A stretch of DNA of 64,000 bases from Christiangramia bathymodioli (GCA_009735695.1 SRSL01000004.1:186001-250000), one strand, 5' to 3'. Shown: positions 17,009 through 25,468, counted from the stretch's first letter. Notes: generated by a model not told the origin, from the sequence alone. Made by a program: numbers and translations.

Positions 17009-18285
17009 AGATCCTGGTATTCGTTATTGGGGTCGTATCGGTTCGCCTGGCTTTTGATATTGAATTTCCGGTCTCGAGGGTCGTTGCCCACCCCGCTATT
17101 ATACATCCAGTTTCCCCAGTTGCTGTGTACATCATAATCAATGAGCAGGCTTTCGAAGTAGGCGGCTCCTATGCGCCAGTCCTGTTTCAATTCCTTTGCC
17201 CAAAAGCTGTTAACATTCTGTCTTCCGCGGTTGCTCATAAAACCTGTCGCCGCGATCTCTTTCATATTGGCATTTACGAATGCCTCTTTGGTTGCTCCAT
17301 CTATCCAGCGGTCCAGGCTTTCTTTATCATTGTTCCAGTCTAACTTCTTCTTTTTAATTCCTCCTAGTTTGAAGAAATCGTTGCCATGTTTTAATGACAT
17401 ATACTTGAAGTAATCACGCCAGATCAGCTCAAAGATGAGCCAGTAAGTACTTTCGTTGCTTTTGACCTCCTTTTCGAATTTTCTCACCTCATGATAGATA
17501 AACCGGGGAGAAATACTTCCGTTAGCCAGCCAGGCCGAAAGTTTGGAACTATAATCCTTTCCAATAAGTCCATTTCGAGTCTTTTTATATTTCAGGAGGT
17601 TCCTTGTGTTCCAGAAATAGTCTTCCACGCGTTTTTTTGCCTGTTCTTCACCGCCCTGGAATGGAAAAGCCGTACGCTCATCCTGTTCGAATTCTTCAAA
17701 ACCAAGTTCTTTAAGGCCTGGAATAGCTGTTTCTTCTGAATTCATATTCTTTTCCTGCCTGGCCTCCGGAACTGGAATCAATTCCCGAACCTTCGACTGT
17801 TTTTCCTGCCTTTTTCTGAATTCAGTAAACACTTCCGGAATTTCCTGGTAATCTTCGTAGGCCAGATCTTCAGAATGAAACAGGAATTGCTGAAAAAATG
17901 AGTGGAAATCAACATTTTCAGCTTTCTTTCTTACCTGCTCTTCCACGTCCTTCTCTTCAGAAGTCCATTCTTTCTGAAAATAGATATCAGTAATGTCATA
18001 TTTCGAAACCAACTCCGGGATCCTGTCTTCCGGTTTAGAATTATGAACCATCAGGTTTATATTCAGTTTATCCAGGTTTCCCCTTAATTCCCGAAGACTT
18101 TCAATCAGGAATTTAGCCCGGAACTTCCCGGTTTTTGGAAATCCATATTCGGACATTTCAAAGTGCCGCGGATCAAAAAAATAAGCGGCCAAAACCCGCT
18201 TATTTTTTTTGCAAGCTGAAGCTAGTGCCTCATGATCATATATTCTTAGGTCGTTTCTGAACCAAACCAGTGCCGTGCTCATCAT
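16993..18285 (-). CDS. Cryptochrome DASH
   Basis: 430 residues. The N-terminal antenna domain (ALVWFRNDLRIYDHEAL) and C-terminal FAD domain (SAWLANGSISPRFIYHE, FELIWRDYFKYM, FMSNRGRQNVNSF, WRIGAAYFESLLIDYDVHSNWGNW, GVGNDPRDRKFN) are those of CRY-DASH rather than class I photolyase. The family repairs CPD lesions in single-stranded DNA and may also sense blue light. Its ATG overlaps the stop of the DUF2256 gene, and its own 3' end overlaps the Fe-S photolyase gene. Confidence 0.95.
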   Translation of the reverse strand: MMSTALVWFRNDLRIYDHEALASACKKNKRVLAAYFFDPRHFEMSEYGFPKTGKFRAKFLIESLRELRGNLDKLNINLMVHNSKPEDRIPELVSKYDITDIYFQKEWTSEEKDVEEQVRKKAENVDFHSFFQQFLFHSEDLAYEDYQEIPEVFTEFRKRQEKQSKVRELIPVPEARQEKNMNSEETAIPGLKELGFEEFEQDERTAFPFQGGEEQAKKRVEDYFWNTRNLLKYKKTRNGLIGKDYSSKLSAWLANGSISPRFIYHEVRKFEKEVKSNESTYWLIFELIWRDYFKYMSLKHGNDFFKLGGIKKKKLDWNNDKESLDRWIDGATKEAFVNANMKEIAATGFMSNRGRQNVNSFWAKELKQDWRIGAAYFESLLIDYDVHSNWGNWMYNSGVGNDPRDRKFNIKSQANRYDPNNEYQDLWLKN

Positions 18286-18410
18286 TTATTTCTTCTGCAT
18301 TTTTCGCCGCAGTATTTTACTTCTTCCCAATTCTTTTCCCATTTTTTTCTCCATTTAAACGGCCTGCCGCATACCGGACAGATTTTTTCCGGTAAATGCT
18401 CCTTTTTCAT
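18282..18410 (-). CDS. DUF2256 small zinc-finger-like protein
   Basis: 42 residues: ATG at 18408-18410, stop at 18282-18284. It reads KICPVCGRPFKWRKKWEKNW and ends KYCGEKCRRNK, a Cys-x2-Cys plus Cys-x3-Cys arrangement with a Trp/Lys-rich middle, which is the DUF2256 pattern. Such genes are commonly found beside cryptochrome and photolyase genes, as here. ATGA overlaps join it to both neighbours (upstream flavin reductase stop, downstream cry-DASH start). The likely role, nucleic-acid binding or assisting the photolyases, is inference. Confidence 0.88.
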   Translation of the reverse strand: MKKEHLPEKICPVCGRPFKWRKKWEKNWEEVKYCGEKCRRNK

Positions 18411-19060
18411 CCGTTTTTAGCCTTGGTAAAAAAAGATTTTACCTCCTGTCCCGGTCGTGCGTAATGAAACCGATCGAGCAGGGAGGGTAGGGAATAGCCG
18501 TCCAGTCCGTTTACTGCGACCGTACCAGCGTCGTCCAGCCTCAACCAGCCATCTGGCATTTGTATGCCTTCATCATAATAAATATGCTCGATCGAGGCGA
18601 TGATGAGCAGTGTATCGTTTTCTTCTATCTTATACTCGTTCTGGTATTTACAACCCAGTTTTATTTCAGATTGTTGTACGTAGGGAGGATAAAAATCATC
18701 CAGGTATTCCTCCACCAACCCGGTCTTTGTGAATTCTGAAATTTCCTCATCATATTTGGCCGCGGTTTGATGAGCCCTTTCTATCATTTTTTCATGTATA
18801 TGATTCACCGTAAACACTCCGGTTTCCTTGATATTTTTATAGGTATTTCGCGAAACACTCAGCGGTCTGGTCACAAAACCTAAAAGAGCAGGATTGCTTC
18901 CAATATGAGTGACCGAACTAAAAACCGCGACATTGGGATTGCCCGATTTCGATTTTGTGGCGATCAGGTTGGCAGATTTGTAACCGGTACAGCTGTTTAT
19001 TAAATTCAGGCGGAAGATTTTTTCCATCTTCTCAATATTGTCCGCGGTGATATGTTTCAT
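18407..19060 (-). CDS. Flavin reductase (FMN-binding split-barrel) family protein
   Basis: 217 residues. Motifs NSCTGYKSANLIATKSKSGN, NVAVFSSVTHIGSNPALLGFV and the later VSRNTYKNIKETGVFTVNHIH are those of the flavin-reductase-like split barrel (DIM6/NTAB group). These proteins bind FMN and reduce flavin or act on small substrates with NAD(P)H. As the first gene of the operon with DUF2256, CRY-DASH and the Fe-S photolyase, a job in supplying reduced flavin is a reasonable guess. The ATG lies directly after the T-tract of an upstream terminator. Confidence 0.88.
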   Translation of the reverse strand: MKHITADNIEKMEKIFRLNLINSCTGYKSANLIATKSKSGNPNVAVFSSVTHIGSNPALLGFVTRPLSVSRNTYKNIKETGVFTVNHIHEKMIERAHQTAAKYDEEISEFTKTGLVEEYLDDFYPPYVQQSEIKLGCKYQNEYKIEENDTLLIIASIEHIYYDEGIQMPDGWLRLDDAGTVAVNGLDGYSLPSLLDRFHYARPGQEVKSFFTKAKNG

Positions 19061-19089
19061 AAAAAAAGGTCAGTTTTTTGGACTGACCT
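19061..19089 (-). terminator. Rho-independent terminator abutting the flavin reductase ATG
   Basis: AGGTCAGT (19067-19074) pairs with ACTGACCT (19082-19089); on the minus strand a run of seven Ts (19061-19067) follows and the next base is the A of the flavin reductase ATG. It should end transcripts of the 81-aa gene upstream, but its position could also control the photolyase operon. Confidence 0.8.
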
Positions 19090-19135
19090 CAATTTAGAAA
19101 TTGCAGCTAAAAAAGCCTGTTAACAGATTTTTAAA

Positions 19136-19381
19136 TTAATTCTGATTTTCCATTTTATTGATCGCCATTTCGTATTCCTCCATGGCATCTCTTACTGCAT
19201 CGATATTATCTGATGCTTTTTGATGTGCTTCTTCCATCACCTTTTCCAGGTTCTTATCGGGATGCTGGAATAGGTCTGTGATCACATGATTGATCTTATC
19301 AATAAGACTGCTTTGAGTGTTCTTGATATCTTCCAGTTTGTTAAGCATAGACCGCATGTGGTCAAGTTTCGCCTGATCCAT
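19136..19381 (-). CDS. Hypothetical small helical protein
   Basis: 81 residues, no signal peptide, no Cys. The sequence is one long heptad-like helix (LDHMRSMLNKLEDIKNTQSSL, then QHPDKNLEKVMEEAHQKASDN) with acidic and basic residues alternating, suggesting a helical bundle or coiled-coil dimer. I do not recognise a family. It is followed by the terminator at 19061-19089 and has about 90 bases of upstream spacer that contain a direct repeat of ACAGCTTT but no clear promoter box. Confidence 0.7.
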   Translation of the reverse strand: MDQAKLDHMRSMLNKLEDIKNTQSSLIDKINHVITDLFQHPDKNLEKVMEEAHQKASDNIDAVRDAMEEYEMAINKMENQN

Positions 19382-19469
19382 AATTTTAAGTTTTAGTAAA
19401 CCTAATTTAACTCAACCTCGAGCCCGACCAAAAATTCTTAACAGCTTTTAAAACAGCTTTATAAAAAAA

Positions 19470-20582
19470 TTAGGAAACTTTTTCCTCTTCATAAGCTGGA
19501 TAATCAATGTATCCTTCTTTTCCCGAGGTGTAAAAGGTATCCGAATCATATTCGGCAATGGGCCAGTTGTTTCTGAATCTTTCAGGAAGGTCTGGATTGG
19601 AAACGAACAGTTTTCCGAAGGCAACCAGGTCGGCATCGCCGTCTTCGATCACCTTATTGCCCAATTCCCGGTCGAAACCATTGTTGATCATCAGGGTACC
19701 TTTATAAATTTTTCGGTAGCGTTTCGCGATCTGCGTTTCCAGGTAAGGAACATCGCTTACATCGGTAAAGGGTTCAGATAAATGAACATAAGCCAGATCA
19801 TACGCATTCAGTTTTTCGATAATATAATCGAAGGTGGGAATGCTTTCCTCGCTGGCCGTTATTCCGAATGAATCATGAAGAGACGGATTAAACCTGCAGC
19901 CAATTCTATTTTCTGGCCAGATCTCAATTATTGCATCCAGCACCTCGAAGAAAAATCGCGCCCGGTTGGGAATATTTCCACCATATTCATCGGTTCGCTG
20001 GTTGGCATTCTTATTAAAGAACTGGTGAAAAAGGTATCCATTAGACGAATGGATTTCCACTCCATCAAAACCGGCCTCTTTTGCCATCTTTGCCGCATTC
20101 CTGAATTCCTGTATGGTTTCCAGGATCTCCTGGATGCTCATTTCCTTTGGCGACGTGGTTTGTTCAAAACCTTCAGGAGTGTACACCTTTGCATTGGGAT
20201 TCACCGCGCTGGGAGCCAGTGGCCGCTCTCCTGAATGGAATTTTGGGTGTGACATCCTGCCCACATGCCACAGCTGTATGAAGATCTTACCATCTTTTTC
20301 ATGAACGGCTTCGGTGACTTTTTTCCAGCCTTCAACCTGCTCGGTAGTGTAAATTCCCGGTGTATTGATGTATCCAACGGCTCGTTCAGAAACCTGTGAG
20401 CCTTCGGTGATGATCAATCCGGCACCCGCTCTTTGTGAATAATAATCAACATGCAGCTGAGTAGGTGCGTTTTCAGGATTATCGGCTCTATTTCTGGTCA
20501 TGGGTGCCATGACCACTCTGTTCTTTAAACTTAGATCACCAAGCTGGTAAGATTGCAAAAGGGGCTGATTTTCTCTTTCCAT
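19470..20582 (-). CDS. Alkene reductase, old yellow enzyme family
   Basis: 370 residues, the usual OYE length. FMN and substrate motifs are in place: the opening LLQSYQLGDLSLKNRVVMAPMTRNRA, IFIQLWHVGRMSHP, GFDGVEIHSSNGYLFHQFFN with His for substrate binding and TDEYGG next, and the C-terminal phosphate-binding DLVAFGKLFVSNPDLPERF. The enzymes reduce activated alkenes, and some reduce nitro compounds, using NADPH. It is a single gene divergent from kmo across about 200 bases in which I see no exact promoter box. Confidence 0.95.
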   Translation of the reverse strand: MERENQPLLQSYQLGDLSLKNRVVMAPMTRNRADNPENAPTQLHVDYYSQRAGAGLIITEGSQVSERAVGYINTPGIYTTEQVEGWKKVTEAVHEKDGKIFIQLWHVGRMSHPKFHSGERPLAPSAVNPNAKVYTPEGFEQTTSPKEMSIQEILETIQEFRNAAKMAKEAGFDGVEIHSSNGYLFHQFFNKNANQRTDEYGGNIPNRARFFFEVLDAIIEIWPENRIGCRFNPSLHDSFGITASEESIPTFDYIIEKLNAYDLAYVHLSEPFTDVSDVPYLETQIAKRYRKIYKGTLMINNGFDRELGNKVIEDGDADLVAFGKLFVSNPDLPERFRNNWPIAEYDSDTFYTSGKEGYIDYPAYEEEKVS

Positions 20583-20788
20583 TTGTTTTTTATTTTTAAA
20601 AATACCTGTAAACGATAAGTTGTGCTGTTAATAAACTTATAAATGAAGCAGTCACCTTCAATGGAATCTCTTATTAAGCGGAGCTTTCCAGCCTGTTTCA
20701 TAATTATTAAGTAATTTCGCATTAGAAATTAACTGCGATCTTCAGGCAATTTTAATACCTCTGCCGGGATTTACTTTCAAATGATTAC

Positions 20789-22132
20789 ATGCAAGAACAA
20801 AAAGATGTCGCAATAGTTGGTTCGGGTCTTGTAGGCTCTTTACTCGCTATATTCCTTCGGAAAAAAGGACATAAGGTTACTGTTTTCGACCGCAGGCCCG
20901 ATGTTAGAAAGGTAGAATTTTCGGGAAGGTCTATCAACCTGGCCATGTCTAACCGGGGCTGGCGTGCTTTAGGTGAAGTGGGTATAGAAGACGAGATCAG
21001 GAAATTAGCACTTCCTCTGGACAAAAGAGCCATGCATGTGGAAGGGCAGGAGGTCTATTTTCAGAAATATGGCGATGAAGGTGAGGCGATCTATTCGATT
21101 TCGCGTGGTGTTCTCAACAGGAAAATGATCGATCTGGCTGAACAGGCCGGAGCGGTTTTCCGGTTTGAGGAAAAGGTCTGGGACGTAGATATGCAGAAGG
21201 CCAGGCTTTATACCGGGGAATCTGAAAAAAGCCCCTGGGAGGAATACCAGTTCGATCTTATTTTTGGAGCCGATGGTGCCTTTTCGAGGATACGGCATAA
21301 GATGCAGCGGCAGAGCCGGTTCAATTACTCCCAGCATTTTATCGATGTTGGCTATAAAGAATTAACCATACTTCCCAATGAAGACGGAAGCCATAAGCTG
21401 GACAATTCCTCCTTTCATATCTGGCCGCGAGGTGAATTCATGTTGATCGCGATGCCAAACCTTAATGGGTCTTTCACCTGTACGTTGTTTTTGCCTTTTG
21501 AAGGGGATATTTCTTTTGAAAGCATTAAAACCGAAAAGGACGCAGATGCCTTTTTTGAAACTTATTTTCCCGATATCAAGGACGAAATTTCCAATTTGAA
21601 GAAGGAGTTCTTTAAAAATCCAACCAGCGCCATGGTGACCATCAAATGTTTTCCCTGGTCGTACTACGATAAAATTACGTTAGTTGGAGATTCGGCGCAT
21701 GCCATTGTTCCTTTTTACGGACAGGGAATGAACGCTGGTTTTGAGGATATTTCTGTGCTGAATGAGAAAATGGAAAAATATGGGGATGACTGGCAACAGA
21801 TCTTCGAGGAATATCAAACCGAACGAAAACCGAATGGCGATGCGATCGCAGAACTAAGTTACCGGAATTTCCTTGAAATGAGCAGCAAAACTGCCGATCC
21901 TATGTTCCTGTTGCGGAAGAAGATCGAAAAGAAGTTCGCAGATGCTCATCCAGATCTCTGGACACCTTTATATTCGAGAGTGACCTTTTCAGATAAAGCT
22001 TATTCCGAAGCGCTTCAGATAGGAGACCGGCAGCGGGCGATCATGGATGAGGTGATGGAAATGCCCGATATCGAACGGAACTGGAACTCGAAGAAAGTTG
22101 AAAACAGAATTATAGCTTTACTTAAGGAATAA
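20789..22132 (+). CDS. kmo: Kynurenine 3-monooxygenase
   Basis: 447 residues. FAD Rossmann motif VAIVGSGLVGSLLAIFLRKKG with FDRRPD at beta-2, then SGRSINLAMSNRGWRAL, FGADGAFSRIR (DG motif), and GDSAHAIVPFYGQGMNAGFED (GD motif), all diagnostic of KMO. The enzyme hydroxylates L-kynurenine to 3-hydroxykynurenine with NADPH and O2. With kynU at 12271 this gives two consecutive steps of the aerobic tryptophan-to-quinolinate route; tryptophan dioxygenase and 3-hydroxyanthranilate dioxygenase are not in the window. The C-terminal segment (about 380-447) lacks a clear membrane helix. Confidence 0.96.
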   Translation: MQEQKDVAIVGSGLVGSLLAIFLRKKGHKVTVFDRRPDVRKVEFSGRSINLAMSNRGWRALGEVGIEDEIRKLALPLDKRAMHVEGQEVYFQKYGDEGEAIYSISRGVLNRKMIDLAEQAGAVFRFEEKVWDVDMQKARLYTGESEKSPWEEYQFDLIFGADGAFSRIRHKMQRQSRFNYSQHFIDVGYKELTILPNEDGSHKLDNSSFHIWPRGEFMLIAMPNLNGSFTCTLFLPFEGDISFESIKTEKDADAFFETYFPDIKDEISNLKKEFFKNPTSAMVTIKCFPWSYYDKITLVGDSAHAIVPFYGQGMNAGFEDISVLNEKMEKYGDDWQQIFEEYQTERKPNGDAIAELSYRNFLEMSSKTADPMFLLRKKIEKKFADAHPDLWTPLYSRVTFSDKAYSEALQIGDRQRAIMDEVMEMPDIERNWNSKKVENRIIALLKE

Positions 22133-22156
22133 AAAAAACGGCCATTTGGCCGTTTT
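22132..22156. terminator. Bidirectional terminator between kmo and msrA
   Basis: AAAACGGCC (22135-22143) and GGCCGTTTT (22148-22156) form a 9-bp stem with A-run before and T-run after, serving both convergent genes. Confidence 0.85.
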
Positions 22157-22161
22157 CTGTT

Positions 22162-22824
22162 TTAATGAGCATCCTCTTTTAAGATATCAGGAAATTTTGC
22201 TTTAAACCGATTCAATCTCGGTATCGAAACATTCTGGATATAAGGATTGTTCGGATTGTTCTTTTCGTAATCCTGGTGATAATCCTCGGCCTTCCAGAAC
22301 TTCTGAAATGGTAATACTTCGGCAGCTATGGGCTCATCGTAATTTTTGGCTACTTCAGCCTTTACATCTTCGATGATCTTTTTCTGCTCTTCATTCTGAT
22401 AGAAAATAAGGGAGCGATACTGCGATCCGCGGTCTGGTCCCTGGCCGTTCACCTGGGTTGGATCCTGGGATCCGAAGTAAACTTCTACCAGGGTTCTGAA
22501 ATCCACAACTTCGGGATCATAAATGACTTCTACTGCCTCGGCATGACCGGTTGTCCCGGTATTACTGGATTTGTAGGTTGGGTTTTTGGTATGTCCGCCG
22601 GAGTATCCCGAAATGGCTTCTTCAACACCTTCGATGCTTTCATAGATGGCCTCCACGCACCAGAAACATCCGCTCGCGAAATAGGCCCTGGCCATTCCAT
22701 CCTGGACAGGTACTTCTACAGGTTCGGCGTTCGCAATTTCGGGTTTGGTGACCGTGCTTCTTTCGTTGCTATTTCCGCAGGCCAGTAAAACAAGGCTTAC
22801 CAGGTTTATTAAAAGTAATTTCAT
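22162..22824 (-). CDS. msrA: Peptide-methionine (S)-S-oxide reductase, lipoprotein form
   Basis: 220 residues from ATG 22824; a longer frame to 22920 has no signal peptide at its start and overlaps the upstream gene, so it is less likely. The lipoprotein signal is LLINLVSLVLLACGN. The catalytic cysteine is in YFASGCFWCVEAIYE, followed by EAISGYSGGHTKNPTY, GHAEAVEVIYDP and DPTQVNGQGPDRGSQYRS, the complete MsrA core. It repairs oxidised methionine outside the cytoplasm. The start is one base after the stop of the lipoprotein gene at 22826-23401, so they are cotranscribed. Confidence 0.95.
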   Translation of the reverse strand: MKLLLINLVSLVLLACGNSNERSTVTKPEIANAEPVEVPVQDGMARAYFASGCFWCVEAIYESIEGVEEAISGYSGGHTKNPTYKSSNTGTTGHAEAVEVIYDPEVVDFRTLVEVYFGSQDPTQVNGQGPDRGSQYRSLIFYQNEEQKKIIEDVKAEVAKNYDEPIAAEVLPFQKFWKAEDYHQDYEKNNPNNPYIQNVSIPRLNRFKAKFPDILKEDAH

Positions 22825-22825
22825 A

Positions 22826-23401
22826 TTATAGTTTCTTATAGGTTCCTTCCAGGGTCTTTTTGCCGTAAAGGGCATAATCCACTGCGATCTCTCCGTCGAT
22901 CTTAAATCCAATCCAGTCAAGGCTCATTCCATTTGCAGTCTGACTAAGAATTGCAATGGGTTCATTTTTTCCGAATTGGTCCCAGGGAATCTCAGAATTG
23001 GTGGTTCTTGCAGATTTTCCGGAATAATAGATTTTTATATTCTCCCCATCCTTCTCAAATCGGCCGTTCACATATAGTTCGTTGGGTGAAAGGCATAATT
23101 CGGAAGTGGAATTTGGTTGAATGTCCAGGCAATAGCAATCGCAACTTGAATCTTCGGGATTTCCCTCTTTTTTATATCTCCCGGAAAGTATCCCGGTGTT
23201 GTTTTTTTCTCCAGATCCTTCCGAAGTCATTGCCGGGTCTGAATTTGTTTCTTCCACCGGATAATCTCTTTCTATTTCAGGATCTAATTCAATTTGTTCG
23301 GTTTGATCAATCGATTCGGCAGGTTCAGATTTATCGCTTTCAGCATCCTTACAGGAAGTAAAGCTTATCATCAAAAAAACAAGTATTAGCAGCGTTCTCA
23401 T
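22826..23401 (-). CDS. Hypothetical lipoprotein
   Basis: 191 residues. The signal peptide ends in SFTSCKD (Cys about 17). A Glu/Ser/Asp-rich linker (about 20-70) precedes a C-terminal domain with CDCYCLDIQPNSTSELC (four cysteines) and strands such as VNGRFEKDGENIKIYYSGK and DWIGFKIDGEIAVDYALYGKK. I do not recognise the family. It is translated just before msrA (one-base gap), hinting at a shared role in envelope redox stress, but that is context only. Confidence 0.78.
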   Translation of the reverse strand: MRTLLILVFLMISFTSCKDAESDKSEPAESIDQTEQIELDPEIERDYPVEETNSDPAMTSEGSGEKNNTGILSGRYKKEGNPEDSSCDCYCLDIQPNSTSELCLSPNELYVNGRFEKDGENIKIYYSGKSARTTNSEIPWDQFGKNEPIAILSQTANGMSLDWIGFKIDGEIAVDYALYGKKTLEGTYKKL

Positions 23402-23496
23402 CTTTTCAGAATTGGGTGGCCTAAAGTTAAGCCTTAAATTCAGCTTAAATGTAAAATCCTTGTTAATCCCTGAGTACGATTGCTTTCAAAAAAGGG

Positions 23497-23564
23497 CATA
23501 AAAAAACTGCCTGAAAAACTTTTGCTTCAGATCTTGAAGATCTTACTGTTATTTTCCAGGCAGT
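23497..23564 (-). terminator. Large terminator-like hairpin upstream of the hypothetical lipoprotein/after position 23570
   Basis: ACTGCCTG near 23506-23513 pairs with CAGGCAGT at 23557-23564, with an inner AGATCTTGAAGATCT palindrome (about 23529-23543). On the minus strand the stem is followed by Ts, so it ends transcripts of the coiled-coil gene at 23593-24372. Confidence 0.7.
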
Positions 23565-23592
23565 CTATTTTGAAATATGGAAGTTCAGAAGT

Positions 23593-24372
23593 TTAGAACT
23601 TCTTGAACATATTTGCCATTTTTTCCTGTTCTTCTTTTGCCAGTTCTTCGTCTACAAGAATTCTACCGCTATGCTCATCGGTAATGATCTTCTTTCTTCC
23701 TGCGATCTCCATGATCACCTGCGGTGGGATAGTGAAGAATGAACCTCCGGAAGCACCACGCTCTACCGGCACAACTGCAAGACCGTTTCTAACGTTCGAG
23801 CGAATTCTTTTGTAGGCAGAAACCAGTCTGTCCTCAATATTCTTTTCGTATTCCTTAGACTTGTCGATAAGAGCCTGCTCTTCTTTTTCGGTTTCTTTAA
23901 GGATCTCGTTCAGCTCGCCTTTTTTGTGCTTAAGGTGTTCTTGTCTTTCAGAAAGTTTTTCCTTGGTTTGAGCGATCACCTCTTTTTTCTGCTCGATCTT
24001 GGCTTTATATTCCTTGATGTGTTTTTCAGCCAGTTCGATCTCCAGTTCCTGGAATTCAACCTCCTTGCTCAGGGCGTTGAATTCACGGTTGTTACGAACG
24101 TTCTTTTGCTGTTCTGTATATTTTTTGATCGTAGATTTAGACTCCTCAATCTGGTTCTTTTTGTTTTTGATGTCATTTTCAATGACCTCTATATCGGCAT
24201 CCAGTTTTTCCAGGCGTCGGTTCAAACCTGCTACTTCATCTTCCAGATCTTCTACTTCAAGGGGAAGTTCACCGCGTACGTTTCTAATTTCATCGATCCT
24301 GGAATCCACCAGTTGAAGATCGTACAGAGCTCTTAACTTCTCTTCTACAGTAACATCGTTTTTTTTCGCCAT
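23593..24372 (-). CDS. Coiled-coil protein with cysteine-less 'C4 zinc ribbon' domain (DUF164/YbgI-partner type)
   Basis: 259 residues, no cysteine at all. Residues about 5-185 form a long antiparallel coiled coil (LDADIEVIENDIKNKKNQIEE, VEFQELEIELAEKHIKEYKAK). The C-terminal part reads ERGASGGSFFTIPPQV (about 204-219) and DEHSGRILVDEE (about 232-243), which align with the zinc-ribbon blocks CxGC..IPP and CxxCGRIL of this family but with the cysteines replaced. In other phyla the domain binds zinc and the protein interacts with nucleic acid or ribosomes. It follows the Nif3-like gene with a one-base gap, a pairing conserved in many bacteria. Confidence 0.88.
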   Translation of the reverse strand: MAKKNDVTVEEKLRALYDLQLVDSRIDEIRNVRGELPLEVEDLEDEVAGLNRRLEKLDADIEVIENDIKNKKNQIEESKSTIKKYTEQQKNVRNNREFNALSKEVEFQELEIELAEKHIKEYKAKIEQKKEVIAQTKEKLSERQEHLKHKKGELNEILKETEKEEQALIDKSKEYEKNIEDRLVSAYKRIRSNVRNGLAVVPVERGASGGSFFTIPPQVIMEIAGRKKIITDEHSGRILVDEELAKEEQEKMANMFKKF

Positions 24373-24373
24373 A

Positions 24374-25468
24374 TTATAAATAGTGTATTGGATTGGTATT
24401 TGTATCTCCTAAAATAAATGCAAAACTACTAATTTTTTTGCTAAGAAAAGAATATAGTAAATTTTTTGTAAACTGCTCGCTTTCATAGTGTCCAATATCG
24501 GCCAGCACCAGTTTTCCTTCGGCTTTATAGAAATCGTGGTATTTAAAATCGGCACTTATAAATAAATCAGCGCCAGCGTTTTTCGCATTATTGATCGCAA
24601 AGGCACCACTTCCGCCTAAAACAGCTACCTTTTTTACCGGTTTTCCTATTAATTTGGAATGCCTGATACATCCCGACCCGAAAATTTCCTTTACTTGCTT
24701 TAAAAATTCCTCTTCAGCTTTTTCGGTTTCCAGTTCACCTATCATGCCCATGCCCAGTTGCTGGTTTTCATTTTCAAGTGGATGGATCTCGTAGGCCACT
24801 TCCTCATACGGATGCGAATTGAATAACGCCTTCAAAATTGCCGCTTGCCTGTGCTTCGGAAAAGTTAGGCCTATCTGTACTTCCTCTTCAAAATGTATCT
24901 GGCCTTTTTCCCCAATTACCGGATTGGACTCTTCATTGCCTTTAAAACTTCCCTTGCCGGTTATATTAAAGCTGCAGTCATCATAATTTCCAATACTTCC
25001 TGCTCCTGCCTCGAACATGGCTTTCCTCACCAGGTCGGCATGCTGGGTAGGAACAAAAGTGGTTAATTTCTTAATGGAGTCTTTTCTGGGGATGAGTATT
25101 TTTCTGTTTTTTAGGCCGAGTTTTTCACAAATCATATCGTTCACTCCCTTATGCTGGTTGTCCAGTGCGGTATGTATGGCATAGATAGCGATGTCATTTT
25201 TAATAGCCTTCAGTACAGTGCGCTCTACATAATTTCTTCCGGTAAGCTTTTTTAATCCCGAAAAAATAATAGGATGAAAACTGATGATCAGGTTACAGTC
25301 CTTTTCGATGGCTTCGTCTACTGTAGCTTCTAAAGTGTCTAAAGTGATCATGGCATTGGTGACCGGTTTGGAAGAGTCTCCAACGAGCAGACCAACATTG
25401 TCAAAATCTTCGGCATACTGCAAGGGTGCAAATTCTTCAATAATCTTAATTACCTCCTGTATGATCAT
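24374..25468 (-). CDS. Nif3-like dinuclear metal-centre protein
   Basis: 364 residues, the long form with an inserted PII-like domain (about 125-240, including PTQHADLVRKAMFEAGAGSIGNY). Metal ligands are seen in LIISFHPIIFSGLKKL, YAIHTALDN and the C-terminal LVLADIGHYESEQF. The family forms hexameric toroids; its reaction is unknown despite the label 'GTP cyclohydrolase I type 2 homolog'. It is divergent from lpxK and is the first gene of a pair with the coiled-coil protein. Confidence 0.93.
   Translation of the reverse strand: MIIQEVIKIIEEFAPLQYAEDFDNVGLLVGDSSKPVTNAMITLDTLEATVDEAIEKDCNLIISFHPIIFSGLKKLTGRNYVERTVLKAIKNDIAIYAIHTALDNQHKGVNDMICEKLGLKNRKILIPRKDSIKKLTTFVPTQHADLVRKAMFEAGAGSIGNYDDCSFNITGKGSFKGNEESNPVIGEKGQIHFEEEVQIGLTFPKHRQAAILKALFNSHPYEEVAYEIHPLENENQQLGMGMIGELETEKAEEEFLKQVKEIFGSGCIRHSKLIGKPVKKVAVLGGSGAFAINNAKNAGADLFISADFKYHDFYKAEGKLVLADIGHYESEQFTKNLLYSFLSKKISSFAFILGDTNTNPIHYL

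Noticed and set aside
22825-22920. Upstream extension of msrA to 22920
   Set aside because: The extra residues overlap the lipoprotein gene and hide a clear lipoprotein signal beginning at 22824.
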